Below, in pieces: positions 1 to 4,322 of a stretch of 8,096 bases of DNA. The notes beneath the pieces are model-generated. The model was not told the origin of the DNA. It saw only the letters and a list, made by a program, of their open reading frames with translations, and did not search any database. The position numbers and the translations under genes were made by a program. Position 1 is the first letter of the stretch. The number at the start of each line of letters is the position of its first letter. This DNA comes from Planctomycetales bacterium (GTDB lineage Bacteria; Planctomycetota; Planctomycetia; Isosphaerales; Isosphaeraceae), in NCBI GenBank assembly GCA_027451455.1, contig DAIDJI010000228.1, forward strand, positions 1 through 8,096, given 5' to 3'.

Positions 1-135
1 CACGTCCACGACCTGCACGCGACGATCCTGCACCTGATGGGTCTGAACCACGAGCGGCTCACGTTCCGCTACAGCGGGCGCGACTTCCGGCTCACGGATG
101 TCAGCGGACGCGTCGCAGAGGAGATTCTGGCGTGA
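1..135 (+). CDS. DUF1501 family protein, C-terminal end only (cut by window edge)
   Basis: Frame 1 is open from the first base to a TGA at 133-135 and encodes 44 residues beginning HVHDLHATILHLMG and ending EEILA. This is the extreme C-terminus of a DUF1501 protein: it aligns without gaps with residues 454-497 of the complete DUF1501 protein at 2682-4175, with 28 of 44 residues identical, including HVHD, HATILHL and RLTDV. DUF1501 belongs to the alkaline-phosphatase-like fold, and the H-x-H-D-x-H cluster lies where that fold places metal-binding or active-site residues (family knowledge; not proven here). The start, signal sequence and most of the protein lie outside the window. In planctomycetes such genes usually follow a DUF1549/DUF1553 gene, so one may lie just to the left (inference). 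The identification is secure; the substrate is unknown. Confidence 0.93.
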   Translation, partial: HVHDLHATILHLMGLNHERLTFRYSGRDFRLTDVSGRVAEEILA

Positions 136-240
136 GGCGAGGCGGGGGTGCTTCGGCACCAGAACGGGCGGGTTCAATCTTCGATCCATTCCATCTTCAA
201 TTGTCCATTCGGAAACCCTTGACGGGATTCCGACGAGTCT

Positions 241-272
241 TCCCGACCCGCGCCTCGGGACGCGGGTCGGGA
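241..272. terminator. Perfect 12-bp inverted repeat between convergent genes, probable bidirectional terminator
   Basis: TCCCGACCCGCG (241-252) and its exact reverse complement (261-272) enclose an 8-base loop (253-260). The hairpin is very GC-rich and sits between the stop of the plus-strand DUF1501 gene (135) and the stop of the minus-strand small gene (289), where a terminator serving both is expected. No T-tract follows on either strand, so it is not a textbook intrinsic terminator; it could instead protect mRNA 3' ends. Confidence 0.55.
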
Positions 273-288
273 TGTGCCATCCGGGCGA

Positions 289-444
289 TCAGCCGCTGTC
301 CTTACCCCAGAGGACGGTCCGGAGCCGGACGCCGCCGGAGTTCTCCGAATCGAGGACGCCCTCATGGAACCATCGCGTCCATCCCCGCGGTCGGCGACGC
401 TCGCGGCGGATGCCATACATCTTGCGGCGCTGCTTGGAGCTCAT
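289..444 (-). CDS. Small Arg-rich protein, 51 aa, unknown function
   Basis: ATG at 444-442 leads to TGA at 291-289, encoding 51 residues. The N-terminal 25 residues are strongly basic (MSSKQRRKMYGIRRERRRPR, then GWTRW), followed by a mixed segment with several Gly and Ser and a short C-terminal LRTVLWGK stretch. Support for a real gene: a near-perfect Shine-Dalgarno GAAGGAGG (450-457) five bases before the ATG, G or C in the third position of about 42 of 50 sense codons after the start, and a strong hairpin downstream. There is no signal peptide or membrane helix. The basic N-terminus suggests contact with RNA, DNA or the ribosome, but that is inference. I do not recognise the family. It stands alone, convergent with the DUF1501 end and divergent from the membrane protein gene. 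No clear promoter was found in the gap upstream. It is short enough for routine gene callers to miss. Confidence 0.6.
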   Translation of the reverse strand: MSSKQRRKMYGIRRERRRPRGWTRWFHEGVLDSENSGGVRLRTVLWGKDSG

Positions 445-449
445 GGTAG

Positions 450-457
450 CCTCCTTC
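450..457 (-). promoter_or_regulatory. Strong Shine-Dalgarno of the 51-aa gene
   Basis: The minus strand reads GAAGGAGG here, five bases before the ATG at 444. It is the strongest match to the anti-SD sequence among the ribosome sites inspected in the window and is the main reason for calling the short gene. Confidence 0.65.
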
Positions 458-730
458 GGATAGGGGCTGACGAGGACAGGTAGATCGACGATCTCCTCCT
501 AAAGCAACAGGAGTACCAGGCCGATATTTCTCGCCGAAAATTCGCGAAACCGGCCCGAATCTCGCGCCGCAACTCGTGTACTGGATAGGTGATGGAGTTG
601 TTTCGCAACAAGGCGTCTCGCCGCTGCGACACATCTCCGCCGGGGAAGGACTTACGCCCGGTTTGTAAGCATGACCGCGACGCGGGCGGGCATCGACGAG
701 CCGGACGATGGTCAGATGTTTGCGGACCTT

Positions 731-804
731 GATCCAGGAGCGCCTGGGATCAGGGATTCCCGACGCGGTTGGTCCGCGATCTCTTCGAGATCAGGGGAGA
801 TCCC
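731..804 (+). promoter_or_regulatory. Structured leader with competing GATC hairpins before the membrane protein gene
   Basis: Three pairings can be drawn. GATCCAGG (731-738) pairs with CCTGGGATC (743-751) with one bulged G. GATCTC (778-783) pairs perfectly with GAGATC (787-792) over a three-base loop. GGGATC (746-751) can also pair with GATCCC (799-804), which excludes the first hairpin and encloses the second. The last arm ends three bases before the Shine-Dalgarno at 808-814. Such an arrangement could modulate ribosome access, but it matches no riboswitch class I know, and GATC-rich repeats could also be protein-binding sites. The repeats are observed; a role is inferred. Confidence 0.35.
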
Positions 805-807
805 AGC

Positions 808-814
808 GAGGAGG
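808..814 (+). promoter_or_regulatory. Ribosome-binding site fixing the start of the membrane protein gene
   Basis: GAGGAGG lies eight bases before the ATG at 823-825. This favours that ATG over an in-frame TTG at 769 and over the out-of-frame ATG at 815. Confidence 0.7.
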
Positions 815-822
815 ATGGTCCG

Positions 823-1698
823 ATGGACTCCTGGTCTGGCGGTCTCTGGGCTCCGATCACCTCCTGGTTGAGGGGCCTCGACGCCGCGAGCGTGCTTTCC
901 TTCCTCGGCGAGAAGCTACTGGAGGGGATCTTCCAGGCGGTCGCCGTGGTGGTGATCGGATGGCTGGTTCTGTATCGGCAGTGGCGGCAGATCACCCAGG
1001 GCCGATCGGACCAGGTGATCTTCTCCGCGAACCTGCTGAAGCCGATCGAGAGCCAGGGCGAAACACGTCATCTGCTCCAGCTCCGGACGGTCCTGCCGCC
1101 GAGGACGGTCGACCAACTTCTGGACAACGTGGCGCTCCGTCGGCAGATGCGACGGCTTGCCGAGGGCTCCTCGCTCGCCGACCCGATGCTCGCGACCGAG
1201 GGAACCGCCGGGTTTGAGATTGTCAACGACATCACGAACAGCGTGGCGGGCGAGCTGGCTGCCTCGCCCTTCCCGCGCGAGCCCTGGCTGATGGCGGTCA
1301 CCTGCGAGGACCGCAAGGTCGTCCGCAAGTGTTGCATTCGGGTGCTGCTGGTCCGCCTCGCCGATGTCGATCGACTGGCGTCGTGGGACTGGTGCCGCGA
1401 TCAACTGCTGGTCGAGCAGTGGTATCACTTCTGGCGGATCGTCACGCTGCACCAGATCGCGCTCCGATACCGAAAGGAGCGAGAGGAGCAGGATCAGGGG
1501 CGGGCCCAGGACATCCGCGAGAACCGTCTGCCGCTGGTCGACGCACAGGCGCACCACCCGAGGGTCCGGGTGCTCTCGCTGGGGATCAACGCGAACGAGC
1601 CGATCCTCCAGACGCCGGAGCCGGTCGACTGGGATCGTTACCTGCCGGAGGTCGCCAGGGTGGGTCTGTCCCTACCCGGTCGGGCATCGGTGTCGTGA
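823..1698 (+). CDS. Single-pass membrane protein of unknown function, 291 aa
   Basis: The ATG at 823 follows an ideal GAGGAGG site; the TGA is at 1696-1698. Residues 1-33 form a Trp-rich N-terminus (four Trp in the first 15 or so) with an amphipathic look. A hydrophobic segment at about 35-51 (FQAVAVVVIGWLVLY) is followed at once by Arg-rich RQWRQ, so by the positive-inside rule the N-terminus would be outside and the remaining 235 or so residues in the cytoplasm. The soluble part has an LLQLRTVLPPRTVDQLLD helix region (about 82-100), a PWLMAVTCEDRKVVRKCCIRVLLV strand-like region split by basic residues (about 170-195), a WYHFWRIVTLHQIALRY helix (about 215-233), a charged stretch rich in Glu, Gln and Arg, and a C-terminal HHPRVRVLSLG segment. 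No catalytic motif is evident and I do not recognise the family; it may be a lineage-specific conserved hypothetical. It stands alone on its strand, with a structured leader, and converges on the HNH gene. Coding is well supported by length, ribosome site and sensible composition. Confidence 0.8.
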   Translation: MDSWSGGLWAPITSWLRGLDAASVLSFLGEKLLEGIFQAVAVVVIGWLVLYRQWRQITQGRSDQVIFSANLLKPIESQGETRHLLQLRTVLPPRTVDQLLDNVALRRQMRRLAEGSSLADPMLATEGTAGFEIVNDITNSVAGELAASPFPREPWLMAVTCEDRKVVRKCCIRVLLVRLADVDRLASWDWCRDQLLVEQWYHFWRIVTLHQIALRYRKEREEQDQGRAQDIRENRLPLVDAQAHHPRVRVLSLGINANEPILQTPEPVDWDRYLPEVARVGLSLPGRASVS

Positions 1699-1732
1699 GG
1701 GAGGGCGGCCCTGTCCCGGAATCCCCTCTCCC
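1699..1732. terminator. Possible convergent terminator
   Basis: In the 39-base gap between two converging stops, GGGAGGG (1699-1705) can pair with CCTCTCCC (1725-1732) as a seven-pair stem with one bulged base and a loop of about 19 bases. There is no T-tract. Its position is good, but the structure is imperfect. Confidence 0.3.
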
Positions 1733-1737
1733 GATCA

Positions 1738-2364
1738 TCAATAGACGTCCGGCAGTTCACCCCGCGCCATCCGCGCACGGTGACTCTGCCGGAGACCCTC
1801 GGGCCGAGTGTTCTCGCGCGGACGCAAAGCACTCAGGTCGGGCAGATTGGTGGGGTAGCCCATCAATTCTCGGTAGAGTGCGATGGCGGCTTCATTCTCG
1901 CGATCGTTCCAGAGATGATGTATCAGTCGAAACAGCCTTCCCCGGAATCGGTTCATCTCGGGGTCGTCAAGATGGAGTAACCGGATCATCCTCCGGCCCG
2001 AGACCGTGAGCGCCTCGATCGTACCATCGTCCCGGATGCGCAGGTGCTTTCCGTAAGCGATCCGGCATGGGTCCATGACGGGCCACTGATCGAGCTTGTG
2101 GGATTTGCAGCGGAGGCAGGCATAGAGCAGGTTCTCGTAATCGAGTTCCCGTTCCGGTGCCCTGACCCTCGGATGCAGGTGCTCGACCGAGAACGAATCC
2201 GACCCGTGGGGTGACCAGGTTTCCCGGAGTCGGCAGAAGACGCAGCGGAACTCGAATTCGTCGCGCAGCCAGGGCTTGAACGATCCCGCGTCGGAGTAGC
2301 CTACCGGGCCGTGCTTTCGCGGATGCGGCCGGTCGGGATAGGGCAACGGCTCGATCGGAATCAT
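1738..2364 (-). CDS. HNH endonuclease-like protein, 208 aa
   Basis: ATG at 2364-2362 and TGA at 1740-1738, with a second TGA directly after. The HNH core spans about residues 38-92: a zinc-knuckle CVFC (41-44), VEHLHP with Glu61, His62 and His64, then YENLLYACLRCKSHK with Asn78, a second CxxC (83-86) and His89. This is the four-Cys, zinc-stabilised form of the beta-beta-alpha-metal nuclease fold that cuts DNA or RNA phosphodiester bonds. The residue right after the last Cys, normally His or Asn (Asn78+9), is Lys87; His89 may substitute. After the core come a DG-containing segment (about 107-123), an Arg-rich helical region (124-170) and a basic tail. There is no signal peptide, so it acts inside the cell. 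It overlaps the 95-aa gene by ATGA and is preceded by GAGG-type ribosome sites, implying coupled translation. Target and role are unknown: defence, a mobile-element remnant or a toxin-like nuclease are all possible. No integrase or restriction methylase is nearby. Confidence 0.85.
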   Translation of the reverse strand: MIPIEPLPYPDRPHPRKHGPVGYSDAGSFKPWLRDEFEFRCVFCRLRETWSPHGSDSFSVEHLHPRVRAPERELDYENLLYACLRCKSHKLDQWPVMDPCRIAYGKHLRIRDDGTIEALTVSGRRMIRLLHLDDPEMNRFRGRLFRLIHHLWNDRENEAAIALYRELMGYPTNLPDLSALRPRENTRPEGLRQSHRARMARGELPDVY

Positions 2365-2648
2365 GCCCCCTCTTCCTCGAGCCGCACCCCGGCACGTCGG
2401 GCCCGCTCCTCAAACTGCTCCAGCACCTCGAACGGCAACGGGGCCACAAGATTCAGAAATTGCCCCGTCTCCTTCTGGAGGGCTTCCAGCTCATTCCGTT
2501 CCTCCTCATCGAGTCCGTCGCCGGCCTCTTTCTCAATCAGGTCGCGACGCCTTTTTTCCAGGGACTCCCATCTCGCCTCCGGATGATCGAGATGGTCCAG
2601 GGGCCCCTGGCCAACCCAGCCATGGAATTGAACCGCTTCGTCGCTCAT
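2361..2648 (-). CDS. Small acidic helical protein, 95 aa, coupled to the HNH gene
   Basis: ATG at 2648-2646 is preceded by GGAGGTG (2651-2657), and the TGA at 2363-2361 overlaps the HNH start codon as ATGA. The protein is rich in Glu and Asp. Residues about 1-21 hold a short Trp-containing N-terminus with His residues (FHGWVGQGPLDHLDH). Residues about 25-62 are strongly charged and likely helical or coiled-coil (ESLEKRRRDLIEK, then EEERNELEALQKETGQFL). Residues about 72-92 form a second charged helix after a Pro-containing break (APLPFEVLEQFEERARR). No catalytic motif, signal or membrane segment is seen. The overlap and tight spacing say it is made with the HNH protein; an acidic partner of a basic nuclease-like protein suggests an inhibitor, adaptor or specificity subunit, but that is inference. 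It begins 33 bases after the DUF1501 stop, so it may be co-transcribed with that gene. I do not recognise the family. Confidence 0.75.
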   Translation of the reverse strand: MSDEAVQFHGWVGQGPLDHLDHPEARWESLEKRRRDLIEKEAGDGLDEEERNELEALQKETGQFLNLVAPLPFEVLEQFEERARRAGVRLEEEGA

Positions 2649-2681
2649 GTCACCTCCATCAACGACCTTGAACGCGAGACT

Positions 2682-4175
2682 TCACGCCAGGATCCCCCGC
2701 ACCACCTTCCCCGCGACGTCCGTGAGCCGGTAATAACGGCCCTGATGCTTGTAGGTCAGCCGGAGGTGGTCGATCCCGAGCAGGTGCAGGATGGTCGCGT
2801 GGAAGTCGTGGACGTGGACGCCGTCGGTGGCGACGTTGTAGCCGAATTCATCGGTCGTGCCGTACGAGATCCCCGGCTTGATCCCGCCGCCCGCCGCCCA
2901 GGCGGTGAAGCAGCGCGGGTGGTGGTCGCGGCCGTAGTCGGTGGGCGTGAGCTTCCCCTGACTGTAGTTCGTCCGGCCGAACTCGCCGCCCCAGAGGACC
3001 AGGGTCTCGTCGAGCATCCCCCGCTGCTTCAGGTCGGTGATGAGCGCAGCGCAGCCCTGGTCGGTCTCTCGACAGAGGTTCCGGATGCCGGACGGTAGGC
3101 CGCCGTGATGGTCCCAGCCCGGGTGGTAGAGCTGGATGAACCGGACGTCGCGCTCGGCCAGGCGGCGGGCCAGAAGGCAGTTCGCCGCGAAGGTGCCTGG
3201 CGTGCGCGCGTCGGGGCCGTAGAGATCGAAGATGTGGTCGGGCTCGTCGGCAATCCGGGTGACCTCGGGAACGGACGTCTGCATCCGGTACGCCATCTCG
3301 TACTGGGCGATCCGGGCCTGGACGGCCGGGTCGAGCGATCGGTCGTACTCGGCCTGGTGCAGTTCTCGAAGGCGGTCGAGCATCTTCCGACGTCCGACCG
3401 ACGAGACGCCCGGCGGGTTCTCCAGGTAGAGGACCGGATCGGCCCCCGCGCGGAACTCGACGCCCTGATGCACCGAGGGCAGGAAGCCGTTCCCCCAGAG
3501 CCGCGAATACAGGGGCTGATCGGGCCGCTTTCGGCTGATCAGGACACAGAACGTCGGCAGGTTCTGATTCGTCGAGCCGAGCCCGTAGCTCAGCCAGGCA
3601 CCCATCGACGGCCGACCGGCGATCGTCGATCCTGTCTGGAAGAACGTGATCGCCGGGTCGTGGTTGATCGCCTCGGTGTAGAGCGAGTTCACGAGGCAAA
3701 GATCGTCGACCACCTTCGCCGTGTGCGGGAGCAGCTCGCTGACCCACGTTCCCGAGTCGCCGTGGCGGGCGAACTTGAAGAGCGAGCCGGCCATCGGCAG
3801 TGTCGCCTGGTTGGCCGACATCGAGGTCAGCCGCTGCCCCATCCGGATCGAGGCCGGCAGGTCCTGGCCGTTCCGCTCGTTGAGCACCGGCTTGTAGTCA
3901 AACAGGTCGAGCTGCGAGGGCCCACCGCTCATGAACAGATAGATCACCCGCTTTGCCTTCGGCGGGATATGGTAGGCGTGCAGAATCCCGCCGCCGGCCG
4001 GGTCGATCGCCAGCGTTGGTGATGTCGGCGACGGACCCACCGCGCCGGCCGCTGGCGATTCGCCGAGCATCGAGGCCAGCGCAGCACCCCCAAGCCCAAG
4101 GCTCGTCCGCGAGAAAAACAACCGACGGTTGATCCGCAAACCCGGATCGTCCAGGAGGCGCGTGGAATCGTTCAT
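2682..4175 (-). CDS. DUF1501 family protein (alkaline-phosphatase-like fold), Tat-type leader
   Basis: ATG at 4175-4173 with GAGG eleven bases upstream; TGA at 2684-2682; 497 aa, about the usual family length. Residues 17-38 (NRRLFFSRTSLGLGGAALAS) carry twin Arg followed by aromatic residues and a mild hydrophobic stretch, the pattern of a Tat export signal, so the protein probably folds in the cytoplasm before export. Family hallmarks follow in order: RVIYLFMSGGPSQLDLFDYKP (76-96), NHDPAITFF (171-179), RPSMGAWLSYGLG (188-200), WDHHGG (354-359), WGGEFGRT (395-402), GRDHHP (415-420) and HVHDFHATILHLLG (454-467). The His and Asp clusters match positions used for metal binding in the phosphatase/sulfatase superfamily, but no reaction has been shown that I can cite for DUF1501. 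It lies 147 bases downstream of the cytochrome-like gene, the standard planctomycete pairing, and 33 bases upstream of the small-protein/HNH pair. A paralogue ends at base 135 on the other strand. Confidence 0.96.
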   Translation of the reverse strand: MNDSTRLLDDPGLRINRRLFFSRTSLGLGGAALASMLGESPAAGAVGPSPTSPTLAIDPAGGGILHAYHIPPKAKRVIYLFMSGGPSQLDLFDYKPVLNERNGQDLPASIRMGQRLTSMSANQATLPMAGSLFKFARHGDSGTWVSELLPHTAKVVDDLCLVNSLYTEAINHDPAITFFQTGSTIAGRPSMGAWLSYGLGSTNQNLPTFCVLISRKRPDQPLYSRLWGNGFLPSVHQGVEFRAGADPVLYLENPPGVSSVGRRKMLDRLRELHQAEYDRSLDPAVQARIAQYEMAYRMQTSVPEVTRIADEPDHIFDLYGPDARTPGTFAANCLLARRLAERDVRFIQLYHPGWDHHGGLPSGIRNLCRETDQGCAALITDLKQRGMLDETLVLWGGEFGRTNYSQGKLTPTDYGRDHHPRCFTAWAAGGGIKPGISYGTTDEFGYNVATDGVHVHDFHATILHLLGIDHLRLTYKHQGRYYRLTDVAGKVVRGILA

Positions 4176-4216
4176 GGCTGGGCCATCCTCGCCGGAGGGG
4201 TGATGTTACAACGATC

Positions 4217-4247
4217 ATTCTACCCGGTTCGCCCCGGTGAACGGCAA
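4217..4247 (-). promoter_or_regulatory. Possible internal promoter before the DUF1501 gene
   Basis: On the minus strand TTGCCG (4242-4247) and TAGAAT (4217-4222) are separated by 19 bases, 42 bases before the DUF1501 start. The -10 matches five of six consensus positions, but the spacer is two bases longer than ideal. The 147-base gap here makes a separate promoter plausible. Just after the upstream stop, the minus strand is T-rich with TTTCGG-like repeats but no stem. Confidence 0.3.
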
Positions 4248-4322
4248 GGCGAGGCCCCAGGCGTGGCGGTCCCTGGTCCGATACGATTTTGATTTCTTCA
4301 CCGAAAACGGAAAACCGAAAGC

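Larger units (their letters stand above)
445..822. other. 378-base gap between divergent genes
   Basis: No convincing gene is seen here; short frames on both strands lack good ribosome sites or coding-like codon use. It must hold the promoters of the 51-aa gene (leftward) and the 291-aa membrane protein gene (rightward), but I find no convincing -35/-10 pair. Small symmetric elements are present: CTCCT/AGGAG (496-500 and 509-513), a TTCGCGAA palindrome near 540, TTGTT-TCGC-AACAA near 598-611, and CTTAC/GTAAG (651-655 and 665-669). The right end (731-804) is richer in inverted repeats and is listed separately. Confidence 0.5.

Noticed and set aside
441..632. 63-codon minus-strand frame (GTG start) whose TGA overlaps the ATG of the 51-aa gene
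   Set aside because: The ATGA overlap is tempting as a coupled upstream gene, but there is no ribosome site before the GTG, third-position GC is lower and the protein composition is not gene-like; the overlap is probably chance.
671..871. 66-codon plus-strand frame before the membrane protein gene
   Set aside because: No ribosome site, overlaps the better supported start at 823, and the composition looks random.
3105..4022. 305-codon plus-strand open frame opposite the DUF1501 gene
   Set aside because: The minus-strand DUF1501 protein has clear family motifs over the same bases; the plus frame has a low-complexity Arg/Val/Glu/Asp-rich composition typical of an antisense shadow in GC-rich DNA.
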